Origin: Leptospiraceae bacterium | Lineage (GTDB): Bacteria; Spirochaetota; Leptospiria; Leptospirales; Leptospiraceae | NCBI GenBank assembly: GCA_016711485.1 | Contig: JADJSX010000023.1 | Coordinates: 774,001-838,000, forward strand | Direction: 5' to 3' | DNA: 64,000 nucleotides | In this document: positions 43,851 to 51,886 of the stretch, piece by piece | Layout of the letters: each line of letters begins with the position of its first letter | How positions within the stretch are numbered: the first letter of the stretch is position 1 | Notes under the pieces: model-generated | The model's input: the letters and a program-made list of their open reading frames with translations, nothing else | Databases searched by the model: none | Told to the model about the DNA's origin: nothing | Made by a program: the position numbers and the translations under genes

Positions 43851-45212
43851 GTGATTGAAAAAAAATTTACAGAAAAAATAGATGTACTTTCCAAGTATAA
43901 ACTAATTATAAATAAAACCGAACCAATTCGTAAAAGTGGTAAGGTTTTAAAAGTACTCGGGAATGTTATTTTTTCCCAAGGACCTCCTGATTCTAAAATT
44001 GGTGAAATTATGGAAATTGAACGCCAAGATCAAAAAGGATACTTACAATGTGAGATCATTGGCTTTGATGGGCATAAATACACATTAATGCCGCTCGGCG
44101 AAGTAAGTGGCATTTTCCCAAAGGCATTTGTATTTTCTTCCGGAAAAAAACTTACAATTCATGTAGGCAAAGAGTTGTTAGGCAGAGTTTTGAATGGTGC
44201 CGGAAAACCTATCGATGGAAAAGGGATTATAGTAACTGGGGATGAAAGATCTCCCGATAATGAAACTCCAAATCCTTTAGATAGACCAATGATAAAGGAA
44301 CCAGTTGTAACAGGAGTTCGTGCCATTGATGGATTACTCACGATTGGACGTGGACAGAGAATCGGTATATTTTCAGGGTCAGGTGTAGGTAAATCGACAT
44401 TACTCGGTATGATTGCTCGTTATACAAATGCGGACGTGAATATAATTTCTTTAGTTGGGGAAAGAGGTCGTGAAGTAAACGAATTTCTAGAAAATGAAAT
44501 AGGTTCGGAGGCAATGGAAAAAACTGTTGTATTTGTAGCTACTTCTGATTCTCCAAAAATGCAACAAGTTAATTGTGCTTTACTTGCAACGTCAGTCGCT
44601 GAGTATTTTCGCGATAAAGGATTACACGTAAATTTAATGATGGATTCTCTCACTCGTTTTGCGCAAGCGAATAGGGAGATTGCAGTGTCTTATGGAGAAC
44701 CATCTATTACGCGAGGTTTTTCTGCTTCTGTATTTTCGAAATTATCTAAACTCATTGAACGATCAGGTACTTCAAAGTCAGGCGGAAGTATTACTGGCAT
44801 TTACACAGTATTAACCGAACCAGATGAAATGAACGATCCTATTGCGGATGCCGTTAGAGGTTATATGGACGGACATATTGTATTATCTAGAGAATTAGCG
44901 GAACACAATCATTATCCTGCAATTGATATTCCTTCCTCATTATCTCGTATTATGCCATTTGTAGTAGGAGAAGATCAAAAAATGTATTCTGATTTTGTAA
45001 GAGAATTAATTTCTACTTACAAAAAAGCAGAAAAGCTAATTATGTTAAATGCATATGTAAAAGGATCAGACCCAAAAACTGATTTAGCTATTAATAAAAA
45101 ACAAATTATAGACGAATTTTTGACTCAGAAAGTAGATCAAAAAGTAAATTTTCAGGATATGATTTACCAGCTAAGAGATATTTTCATCACGTTGCCAGAT
45201 GAGGAACTGTAA
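43851..45212 (+). CDS. fliI: Flagellum-specific export ATPase FliI
   Basis: A 453-residue F1-beta-like ATPase that unfolds and feeds substrates to the flagellar export gate. Walker A is FSGSGVGKST (173-182), followed by SLVGERGREVNEF, and the Walker B region is LMMDSLTRFAQANREI. The N-terminal beta barrel (GKVLKVLGNVIFSQGP) and C-terminal helical part (VDQKVNFQDMIYQLRDI) are complete. Start GTG 43851, GGTAAC upstream. The gap to fliJ is 133 bases, unusually wide for this operon, because a repeat copy lies there. Confidence 0.97.
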   Translation: MIEKKFTEKIDVLSKYKLIINKTEPIRKSGKVLKVLGNVIFSQGPPDSKIGEIMEIERQDQKGYLQCEIIGFDGHKYTLMPLGEVSGIFPKAFVFSSGKKLTIHVGKELLGRVLNGAGKPIDGKGIIVTGDERSPDNETPNPLDRPMIKEPVVTGVRAIDGLLTIGRGQRIGIFSGSGVGKSTLLGMIARYTNADVNIISLVGERGREVNEFLENEIGSEAMEKTVVFVATSDSPKMQQVNCALLATSVAEYFRDKGLHVNLMMDSLTRFAQANREIAVSYGEPSITRGFSASVFSKLSKLIERSGTSKSGGSITGIYTVLTEPDEMNDPIADAVRGYMDGHIVLSRELAEHNHYPAIDIPSSLSRIMPFVVGEDQKMYSDFVRELISTYKKAEKLIMLNAYVKGSDPKTDLAINKKQIIDEFLTQKVDQKVNFQDMIYQLRDIFITLPDEEL

Positions 45213-45269
45213 GTAAAAAGAAATTATGAATTATATAATGAAATTGAAGAAATTATATGCTTCTAAAGC

Positions 45270-45342
45270 AAACCGCGGTAGCGAGCCCACTGCTAAGTGT
45301 ATCCCTCAAATCCGCACAATAGAGTGGATTTGAGGGATACAC
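45270..45342 (-). repeat. GGTGGGCTTG repeat family, copy 2, between fliI and fliJ
   Basis: Reading the minus strand, a hairpin with a perfect 17-bp stem (45297-45313 with 45326-45342) is followed by the core ACTTAGCAGTGGGCTCGCTA (45280-45299). The right arm contains GAGGG (45332-45336), the only ribosome-binding site for fliJ, whose ATG is at 45346. In RNA of the plus strand that site would be paired. Confidence 0.7.
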
Positions 45343-45345
45343 ACA

Positions 45346-45912
45346 ATGAAAAAGTTTGAGTTTGATTTAGAGACAGTTTTAGAGCTTCGAAAAATTAAAG
45401 TAGATGAAGAACTAAAAAAATTATCTATAATTGTTGGACATTTGAATCGTTTACAAAATGAAATTTCAGATAATAATCGTATCATTCAAAATTCTACAGT
45501 AAGGTATTCTGGATCCGATATAAAAACTTTGCGCATATTTGAAGGTTATATCAAGGGTTTATATTTACAAAATGAAAATTTACAGAAAACAATGGCTCAG
45601 CAACAGGGTATTTTGAATGAAGCAAGAAATAGAGTAATTGCAGTGGAACGAGATGCTGAGGTTATAGAAATTTTAAAAAGAGATGCATGGAAAGAATTCC
45701 ATGAAAGAATGTTGAAACAAGAACGGATAGAAGAAGAGGAAGTTGGCAATTCAGAATTCAATCGTAGGAGAATGGAAAGTGAAGAAAAAACTAGGACAAC
45801 TACTGTTAAAATCAAGAAGAAGATTACGAAAGTTAAACCCGATCAAAATAAAACTAAAACAGAGTATGAAAAGCTCATGGAGTATGCCGAAGCTCTTAAA
45901 CCTAAAAAATGA
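45346..45912 (+). CDS. fliJ: Flagellar export chaperone FliJ
   Basis: A 188-residue, highly charged coiled-coil protein with the FliJ pattern: FEFDLETVLELRKIKVDEELKK at the N-terminus, heptads through about residue 130 (LNRLQNEISDNNRIIQ; KRDAWKEFHERMLKQE) and a basic tail. FliJ forms the stalk through the FliI hexamer. Position directly after fliI agrees (it corresponds to Borrelia FlbA). Its GAGGG ribosome-binding site lies in the arm of a 17-bp hairpin that ends 4 bases before the start. Confidence 0.9.
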   Translation: MKKFEFDLETVLELRKIKVDEELKKLSIIVGHLNRLQNEISDNNRIIQNSTVRYSGSDIKTLRIFEGYIKGLYLQNENLQKTMAQQQGILNEARNRVIAVERDAEVIEILKRDAWKEFHERMLKQERIEEEEVGNSEFNRRRMESEEKTRTTTVKIKKKITKVKPDQNKTKTEYEKLMEYAEALKPKK

Positions 45913-46072
45913 AGAAGGTTCTTTTGTAAGCCTCGTATATAATTTGAATTCTGAAAAAAATCCAAAGGATATTAAAATTCAAAATTCTCTTGTACGACTT
46001 TCGAACAAAGTGACTGAATTAGAAAGTATTGTGTTTCGATTAAATAAATCAATCCATGAGTCAACTTTTTAA
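45884..46072 (+). CDS. Possible small coiled-coil protein overlapping the fliJ end
   Basis: A 62-codon frame from ATG 45884 overlaps the last 29 bases of fliJ in another frame and continues 160 bases beyond it. The product is heptad-patterned (IQNSLVRLSNKVTELESIVF), consistent with a small coiled coil, and sits in a flagellar operon. There is no clear ribosome-binding site, so it may be an expressed small protein, a FliJ-tail frame remnant, or chance. Confidence 0.35.
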   Translation: MPKLLNLKNEEGSFVSLVYNLNSEKNPKDIKIQNSLVRLSNKVTELESIVFRLNKSIHESTF

Positions 46073-46152
46073 GGTTTTTGGAATATGAAGATTCGAACTG
46101 ATATAGTAAATAATTTTTACGAACTAATTGTATTTTTAAACAGATTGCAGAA

Positions 46153-46233
46153 AGCCTACGGTTTCAAGCCCACCGTTAGGTGTAATAGATTTATCCAGCA
46201 TGGGCAGGCTGGCGCAAACCTTGTGCAAGGTTT
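46153..46233 (-). repeat. GGTGGGCTTG repeat family, copy 3, between fliJ and flbB
   Basis: On the minus strand: hairpin AAACCTT-loop-AAGGTTT (46216-46233), a second small stem CCAGC/GCTGG (46195-46212), then the core ACACCTAACGGTGGGCTTG (46165-46183) and CCGTAGGC. Same order as 39739-39814. It ends 5 bases before the AAGGAG ribosome-binding site of flbB. Confidence 0.7.
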
Positions 46234-46251
46234 AAACGAAGGAGTTTAGTT

Positions 46252-46890
46252 ATGGGAACGTTAGCTGATAAAGCAAGAGTTTTATACTTAGTATTATTAA
46301 TATTTTTTTTATTAACAGTTGGATTTTTTATTTTTGATTATTATGGTTTAATTGATGCAGATGAAATTTTTCCTGCCCTAGCTAAAAAACCAAGTTTAGT
46401 GAATTGGGATAAAGAATCTCCAACCGAAGTAGAAAAATTAGAATATAAAAAAGCGCGCGAAAAACTCGATGAAGAAATAGCAGAAATTGAAAGAATTCGC
46501 CAATCTCTAGACGAAGAAAAAGAAAAAATCCAGAGCGAAAATGAAAAATTGAATGAAATGAAAAAAAGCATTCAAGAAAAAGAAAAACAAATGGCCCAAA
46601 GCAAAAAAGACAAAGAAAGCCGAGAGAATAAAGTAAAAGTTCTAGCAAATAAAATTGCAAATATGCCACCGCCAAAAGCTAAAGAATTATTAGTAAATTG
46701 GCCTGACCAAGATATTATTGATGTATTTAAACAAATGGACAAAGACGCAGAGGAAGAAGGGACTAATACAATCACTACTTATTTGTTAACACTGTTTGAT
46801 GAAAAAAGAAGAGCTGTAATTACAAATAAGTGGTTAGATCATGAAGCGGATCGAATTCCGGACGAAAATGCAAGTCTACTTTCTGAATAA
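46252..46890 (+). CDS. flbB: Periplasmic-flagellar collar protein FlbB (MotE/MgtE-N-like)
   Basis: A 212-residue protein with one N-terminal helix (VLYLVLLIFFLLTVGFFIF), a long charged coiled coil (about 65-130, EEIAEIERIRQSLDEEKEKI) and a C-terminal MgtE-N/MotE-like domain (ANKIANMPPPKAKELLVNW, DIIDVFKQMD). FlbB in Borrelia builds the collar that tilts and stabilises periplasmic flagellar motors and follows fliJ there as here. AAGGAG lies 7 nt before ATG 46252. It ends the operon in this window. Confidence 0.88.
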   Translation: MGTLADKARVLYLVLLIFFLLTVGFFIFDYYGLIDADEIFPALAKKPSLVNWDKESPTEVEKLEYKKAREKLDEEIAEIERIRQSLDEEKEKIQSENEKLNEMKKSIQEKEKQMAQSKKDKESRENKVKVLANKIANMPPPKAKELLVNWPDQDIIDVFKQMDKDAEEEGTNTITTYLLTLFDEKRRAVITNKWLDHEADRIPDENASLLSE

Positions 46891-46902
46891 TAAAATTAAA
46901 AG

Positions 46903-46933
46903 TATTTGTGGCTGTATACAATAGCCACAAATA
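46903..46933. terminator. Terminator of the flagellar operon
   Basis: A perfect 11-bp stem (TATTTGTGGCT 46903-46913, complement 46923-46933) with a 9-nt loop stands 12 bases after the flbB stop and faces the converging gene at 46968. No T run follows on the plus strand. Confidence 0.6.
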
Positions 46934-46967
46934 AATTCTGTTGAATATTTTTATGGGCTAATTAATA

Positions 46968-47246
46968 TTAATCTACAGAAATATTTTTCTGTTCTTTTCC
47001 TTCTTCGTTATAACATTTTAATTGAGTTCCTTTATTACAAGATCCCGTATATCCACCGACACCACCGCAGTCTAGTCCAGAAACTTGTTTGCAGATATTT
47101 TGTGCTTTTCTACGATCAGCATTTGAGTCGCCGTTAATACAAACTTTTACATCTTTGTTTTTTCGGAACGAATAACATTTAGCAGATAAAGGTAAATTGA
47201 TAGAAAATACAGATAAGGATAATAGTATGAGTAAATTATGTTTCAT
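46968..47246 (-). CDS. Small cysteine-rich secreted protein
   Basis: A 92-residue protein with a signal peptide (KHNLLILLSLSVFSINLPLSA). The mature part has six cysteines (KCYSF, VCING, NICKQ, DCGG, SCNKG, KCYNE), probably three disulfides. I know of no function. Its start ATG follows AAGGAATTTATC well. It converges on the flagellar operon and is otherwise isolated. Confidence 0.75.
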   Translation of the reverse strand: MKHNLLILLSLSVFSINLPLSAKCYSFRKNKDVKVCINGDSNADRRKAQNICKQVSGLDCGGVGGYTGSCNKGTQLKCYNEEGKEQKNISVD

Positions 47247-47624
47247 GATAAATTCCTTTTTTGAATTCTTTTATGCTGTTAACCTAAATTGTGGAAGCAA
47301 TGAAAAAAAAGATAAGAGTTAAATAAAATTGTTGCATAATTCAATTTTGAGACTAACTAGCATTTTGCTCTACATAAAGTTTTAAATTGGTTGTAGTGCC
47401 TGCTAGAACCGATGCTTTAAATTTCATAATTTTTCTTTTTTGTGTAATATCAGTAACTAAATAAATTAGATTGTTTGAAAGTTTTCTAATTACGAATTGT
47501 GTATTGTTATCTTGAATTCAATTTATACTAATGAACTTGATTGTAAAAAATTGAAAAATAGAAGATTAGATTGAGTTTATATTTCTAATTTGTGGAAAAT
47601 GTAGATTAGTTGCTAAATTAGAAT
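47247..47624. other. 378-bp gap with no gene seen
   Basis: AT-rich sequence between two minus-strand genes. No frame of note, hairpin or known RNA could be recognised. It should include the promoter of the small secreted protein in its first 80 bases. Confidence 0.4.
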
Positions 47625-47972
47625 TTATATATTTAGTTTTGTTTTTAACTCATTTTTGGTTTCTTGCCATATAGGCGAGAACTTTTGAGTTTCTTTCAGT
47701 GTCGCATCTAAATTACCGGCCTTTAAAAGTAATTCTGCTTCTTGTGTGAGTCGCCAGAGATTATCTAGACCAAAATTAGAAGCCACCCCTTTCATTTGGT
47801 GGAGTAGGGAAACAAGCTGGGAATTGTCTGGATTTTTAGTCAACGTATCCAATTCTTTAAGTCTTTCCTCATAGTTATCAATAAGGGTCTGAATCATTTC
47901 ACGAAGCCATTGCATTTCTTCTTCGTCCCCTTCTGTAATAAATGAGTTTATCCTAGTCCAATCTACGTTCAT
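47625..47972 (-). CDS. Hpt-domain phosphotransfer protein
   Basis: A 115-residue single Hpt domain. The phosphorylatable His is in VSLLHQMKGVASNFGLDNL, which matches the HxxKG signature. The N-terminal helices (EEEMQWLREMIQTLIDNYEERL) and the closing pair are normal. It relays phosphate between response regulators in phosphorelays; no partner is adjacent, but two histidine kinases occur in this window. ATG 47972 gives the natural domain start; the frame runs up to 48035 through sequence unlike Hpt. No strong ribosome-binding site is seen. Confidence 0.88.
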   Translation of the reverse strand: MNVDWTRINSFITEGDEEEMQWLREMIQTLIDNYEERLKELDTLTKNPDNSQLVSLLHQMKGVASNFGLDNLWRLTQEAELLLKAGNLDATLKETQKFSPIWQETKNELKTKLNI

Positions 47973-48064
47973 AGAGCCAATGTAATTCGAAATAGAAAAA
48001 AAACATTCCAAAAAATGAATAGCCCAAAAAAACAAAATTTTTTGAAAAAAATGTAAAAAAAGTG

Positions 48065-48090
48065 TAAATAATTCTGAGATTTGTCGATGA
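48065..48090 (+). promoter_or_regulatory. Sigma-28-like promoter
   Basis: TAAA (48065-48068), 14 nt, then GTCGATGA (48083-48090) fits the flagellar sigma-28 pattern TAAA-N15-GCCGATAA with few deviations. It lies 60 bases upstream of the gene at 48150 and shares TGTCGAT with the fliF upstream region. Confidence 0.45.
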
Positions 48091-48149
48091 GTTAGATAGG
48101 TGAATTTCTAATTTTTTAGGAGAAACTTTGGACATTTAGGAGAAAAAAA

Positions 48150-48674
48150 ATGGATTTAGCAATAGGAACTTTAATCTCATCAATAGACAATATTGTGAAA
48201 AATAAAAATGCATCTGCCAGAAAGGATAAAGTCGTTTTATCCGATGCAAATCCAGTAGCACAGCCGACTGTGTTTAGCAGTTCCATTCAAGTAAAATACC
48301 AAGTATTACAAAGTCGACTAAGTAGACTTCAAAATGATTTAACCCGAGAGCAGGCTAAACTCGGTATCCTCGAAAAAGAAAGTATTAAACCGGCAGAATT
48401 TTCCACTATCTTATTTGGAGAATCCCCGTTGTTCACAGAGTCTTTGGATGAACTTGTCCAAGAAAAACATATTTTAGTAGAAAAAATCAATGCTCATAAA
48501 AATTTCATCGCAGATCAAATTAGAACAGTTGAAATCGAATCCGAAAATATTCACTCCATTGGATTTGGGGCAAGTGGTGATAATTACGCAGAGAAATTAG
48601 AGATTATAAAAAAATCACAACGACCAGCCATACATGTTTCTCAAAAAAATGTAGAGCGTTTAATTAAAGATTAA
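48150..48674 (+). CDS. Coiled-coil protein of unknown function, possibly motility-linked
   Basis: A 174-residue soluble protein I do not recognise. It has a long heptad region (QVLQSRLSRLQNDLTREQAKLGILEKE) and a second helix pair (LVQEKHILVEKINAHKNF). AGGAG precedes ATG 48150. A sigma-28-like promoter upstream suggests co-regulation with late flagellar or chemotaxis genes (inference). Its last 11 bases overlap the end of the converging LptF/G gene. Confidence 0.7.
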   Translation: MDLAIGTLISSIDNIVKNKNASARKDKVVLSDANPVAQPTVFSSSIQVKYQVLQSRLSRLQNDLTREQAKLGILEKESIKPAEFSTILFGESPLFTESLDELVQEKHILVEKINAHKNFIADQIRTVEIESENIHSIGFGASGDNYAEKLEIIKKSQRPAIHVSQKNVERLIKD

Positions 48675-49791
48675 ATTTTTTATACAATCCATAAGATACA
48701 GCGAAGAAAAAAAGTGAGGTTGACCAAACTGCAGCCCACGGGGGTATACCGCCATTTTCCCCTAAAGACTTACCTGTGGAATACATTATATAATATAGAA
48801 ATACTACTCCGACACTAATTCCTAGAGACATTACACCTGCAGACTTAGTGGTATAAGCTCCGGCTATAGCTCCAATAATTACTACAATTAAACACATAAT
48901 TGGTACGGCAAATATCGCATGACGTTCTACTTGCAAGTCAGAAAAAGGTACTCCTTTATTTTTTCTAATTTCTATTTCTTCGGATAATTCGAATAAATTC
49001 ATCTCTTCTACTTTTTTTCGAGGTTTAGAGAAATAATCCGCTGATTCAGGAAAATTGTAAATTTTTTCAGCAAAGGTATTAAAACTTTTCACTTTCATAT
49101 TTTCATCAAAATAAATTTCTTCGATTCTTTCTAGTTTCCAATTTTTTTCAGTTTCGTTGTATCGAGCATTTTGTGCCGAAATTACATACTCAGCTAGATT
49201 TTTTTCGGTGAGTTTGATATAATTAAAACCACCGCGCACGGCTTTAGTTGGTGCGTCATACCAATACACGTAGTAAAAACCTTCTTTGCCTTTGATATGT
49301 AGTTGGTAAACTAAATCGGTTTTGGTTCCAACCCCTTTTTGAATTAGTGATTGTTCATAAGCTGCGAGGCTGTTAAAAGGTCTAACAATTACTTCACTTA
49401 AAAATAACATAAAAATCCACATGAATGCACCAAAAACAAAAATAGGAGTAACAATCCGATAAAATGAAACTCCGGCTGCCATACTAGCGACTAACTCTTT
49501 GTTTGCGCTGAATTGTCCAACAACAAAACACACTGAAAACATAAGTGACATGGGAATTACAAGGGTAGCCATTTTAGGAAGACTATAAAATAAAAAAAGA
49601 TAAATGTGAACGGAGGACTCTTTAGATGCAATGAAATTCTTCATATTATCCATTACCTGTGAGATAATAAGAATCCCGACTAACATGATTAGAGTTCCTA
49701 AGAATGTAAAAAAGAACTCCAAAAAAAGGTATTTGTCTAAAATACGGATTGGGAAAAATTCAGATTTTAAATTCTTTAAATAGGTGCTCAC
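48664..49791 (-). CDS. LptF/LptG family LPS export permease
   Basis: A 375-residue inner-membrane protein of the YjgP/YjgQ family, which with LptB extracts LPS and sends it along the Lpt bridge. Three N-terminal helices (FLEFFFTFLGTLIMLVGILI; LPKMATLVIPMSLMFSVCFV; IVTPIFVFGAFMWIF), a periplasmic beta-jellyroll domain (about 125-270) and three C-terminal helices are visible. F and G cannot be told apart with certainty. A methyltransferase gene ends 26 bases upstream. Confidence 0.9.
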   Translation of the reverse strand: MSTYLKNLKSEFFPIRILDKYLFLEFFFTFLGTLIMLVGILIISQVMDNMKNFIASKESSVHIYLFLFYSLPKMATLVIPMSLMFSVCFVVGQFSANKELVASMAAGVSFYRIVTPIFVFGAFMWIFMLFLSEVIVRPFNSLAAYEQSLIQKGVGTKTDLVYQLHIKGKEGFYYVYWYDAPTKAVRGGFNYIKLTEKNLAEYVISAQNARYNETEKNWKLERIEEIYFDENMKVKSFNTFAEKIYNFPESADYFSKPRKKVEEMNLFELSEEIEIRKNKGVPFSDLQVERHAIFAVPIMCLIVVIIGAIAGAYTTKSAGVMSLGISVGVVFLYYIMYSTGKSLGENGGIPPWAAVWSTSLFFFAVSYGLYKKFNL

Positions 49792-49817
49792 AGTTACAAA
49801 AAATCTAGAGAATGAGT

Positions 49818-50690
49818 TTAGTCTATTCCTTTTTCGAATTGTATTGCCATCATATCACCTTGGTTTGTAATTTTTACGAACCAATCTAGAAACTTTTTAG
49901 AAATTTTGTAGAATTGAGATGAGTCCTTTCGGGCAGTCATACCACTTCCATATGTGATTGAAGAAATTTTTTTGAAACCAAGATTTTCACATTGGTTAAT
50001 CAAACCATCAAAGGAATAATAATAAAGATGTTCGGGGACATTCATATAGCGCCAGTTAATACCTGTTATCCTAGCTAATACTCCGAAACGACAAGTGGAT
50101 AAAATCATTCTACCGCCTGGTTTTAAATGGGAGTAAATTTTTTGCAAAGTTTCTTTTGGTTTGTGCAAATGTTCAATGGAAGCCCACAATGTAATTAAAT
50201 CGAATTTTTCCTTTATTTCTAAATCCCAATTTAAAAAATCAGCTTTTGTAATATTTAATTTTAAAATATCTTTAGCATATCGAACAGGTCCTTCTGCAAT
50301 TTCGATTCCTTCTGAAGTCCAACCTTGGCTTTTCATATAGTTTACGAAGTAACCAGCGGCACAACCTATATCGATAGTTCTTTTTTCTTTTGGAAGATTT
50401 TTTTCCCAATCAAAAAATTCTAAATCCTCTAAGTTTAATCTAAATACTCTTTCTATTTCGGATCTTATTTTATCTGAATAATAATTGTCGTAACCGCGAT
50501 CAGTTCGTTTGGTAAAATAATCATCTGAATAATACTTGCTAACTTCTTCGACAGAAGGTTGTGGGTTTACTTGCACTAAACCGCAATGGGAACATTTTAC
50601 GACTTGGTACATTTCCTCTTTACTACTTTTTTTCTCAAATAAAATTTGGAAATTTTCTTTATTGCAGGAATTACACGGAATTTGTTTCAT
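49818..50690 (-). CDS. SAM-dependent methyltransferase with N-terminal zinc ribbon
   Basis: A 290-residue class I methyltransferase. Two Cys pairs (CNSCNKENF, CSHCGLVQVNP) form a probable zinc ribbon before the fold, a layout shared with sugar C-methyltransferase-like and ubiquinone-type enzymes. Motif I is DIGCAAGYFVNYM, with IEIAEGPV, FDLITLWASIEHL and LKPGGRMIL following. It precedes an LptF/G gene by 26 bases, so LPS or its precursors are plausible substrates (inference). Confidence 0.88.
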   Translation of the reverse strand: MKQIPCNSCNKENFQILFEKKSSKEEMYQVVKCSHCGLVQVNPQPSVEEVSKYYSDDYFTKRTDRGYDNYYSDKIRSEIERVFRLNLEDLEFFDWEKNLPKEKRTIDIGCAAGYFVNYMKSQGWTSEGIEIAEGPVRYAKDILKLNITKADFLNWDLEIKEKFDLITLWASIEHLHKPKETLQKIYSHLKPGGRMILSTCRFGVLARITGINWRYMNVPEHLYYYSFDGLINQCENLGFKKISSITYGSGMTARKDSSQFYKISKKFLDWFVKITNQGDMMAIQFEKGID

Positions 50691-50920
50691 AATTACTGTA
50701 TCGGATTTTTTCGAGTTTCACTTCGGTTATACTTCATTATCCATTCGTATTTATTCCCTATTTTTCACTAACATTGAACAAGTTAACTATGAAGTTTAAA
50801 ATTCCTATCTCTCAAATCTTTTGATCCATTCGTTCTAGAAATAACTTATCGAGTATTTTTTTACTTGACAACTATTTTCCTTTAATATAATGTCCAATAT
50901 TCTACTCAGGGGTAAACTCT

Positions 50921-51886
50921 ATGAAATCCGTATTTCTATCCGCAATTATTCTATTTTTAGGCTGCGCAAATACACAGCAATTTGCCCTCTATAATCCATT
51001 TCCAGACAAAGAAATTATCATAAGCTCGAAGGCTACATCCTGCTTTAGTACTTCAGATATAAAAATTTGGTACGGTTTATATGGGACATATTTAATAAAT
51101 ACAATTAATATACAGGAAGTTTTCCCTTCTCCAGAGCAATCCTATCGAATCGAATACATCTCTACCGGAGGAGATAAACTTATTTCGATTTTTACAGGGC
51201 TATTTTTTTCCATAAGCCGACATACTATGCGGGTAGATACTTGTTATCCCTTAAAAAAAAATACAGAATCAGAGCCTACATCTGAATTAAAATCAAATTC
51301 AGGACAGGATAACAAATTTAGTGACCTAGAGAAAGAAGTTGCTTTTTTAAAAGGAAAAATTTCGGGAATCGAATCAGCATTTCCGATGGTATCTTCTATT
51401 GCTTCAAACGTAAATAGAGAAAATTCAAGACCACATAGGGAAGACTATTTAAATGAATCGTTAGTCGATAGATACACTCGAGAAGATAATTCAGATGCAT
51501 CTATTTATGTTCACGATAAAGAAAATTTTAGTACAAAAGAAGTCAATTCATCCAATTCAAATACTACTTTACATTCGTATTTTTTATTTAGAATCAATTC
51601 TTATTCACTCAATTTAACAGAACAAAAAAAAATAGAAAAATTACGTTCTGTCCTAAAAAATCAAAAGAACAAAGTTTTAATTGTAGGGTATTCTGATAAA
51701 TTCGGTAAATTCGATTCTAATTTGAATTTATCTTGGAAAAGAGCTTTAGAAGTAAAAAGATTTTTAGTGAAATTAGGAGTCGATGGATCTAAAATTCAGT
51801 TATCGGCTGGCGGGGAAATTGGAGATGCTAAACTGGCTCAACAATCTCGACGGGTTGACTTGTTTGTGCTCGGAGGAAATTTATGA
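50921..51886 (+). CDS. OmpA-like peptidoglycan-associated lipoprotein
   Basis: A 321-residue predicted lipoprotein: IILFLGC places the lipid Cys at residue 15. Residues 15-110 are unassigned. A Ser/Asn-rich central region follows, and the C-terminal 100 residues are an OmpA peptidoglycan-binding domain: SYSLNLTEQKKIEKL, VLIVGYSDKFGKFDSNLNLSWKRALEV and LSAGGEIGDAKLAQQSRRVDLF. The DxxG and NxxLSxxRAxxV positions are kept as D-KFG and NLNLSWKRALEV. It is coupled to the Ig/NHL protein by a 4-base overlap and may tether it. Confidence 0.88.
   Translation: MKSVFLSAIILFLGCANTQQFALYNPFPDKEIIISSKATSCFSTSDIKIWYGLYGTYLINTINIQEVFPSPEQSYRIEYISTGGDKLISIFTGLFFSISRHTMRVDTCYPLKKNTESEPTSELKSNSGQDNKFSDLEKEVAFLKGKISGIESAFPMVSSIASNVNRENSRPHREDYLNESLVDRYTREDNSDASIYVHDKENFSTKEVNSSNSNTTLHSYFLFRINSYSLNLTEQKKIEKLRSVLKNQKNKVLIVGYSDKFGKFDSNLNLSWKRALEVKRFLVKLGVDGSKIQLSAGGEIGDAKLAQQSRRVDLFVLGGNL

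Noticed and set aside
45270..46183. Integron attC sites, because the repeat core ends ACCTAAC/GTTAGGT fit RYYYAAC/GTTRRRY
   Set aside because: Only one copy matches, the partner core at the other end is missing, and no integrase or cassette-like genes are present.
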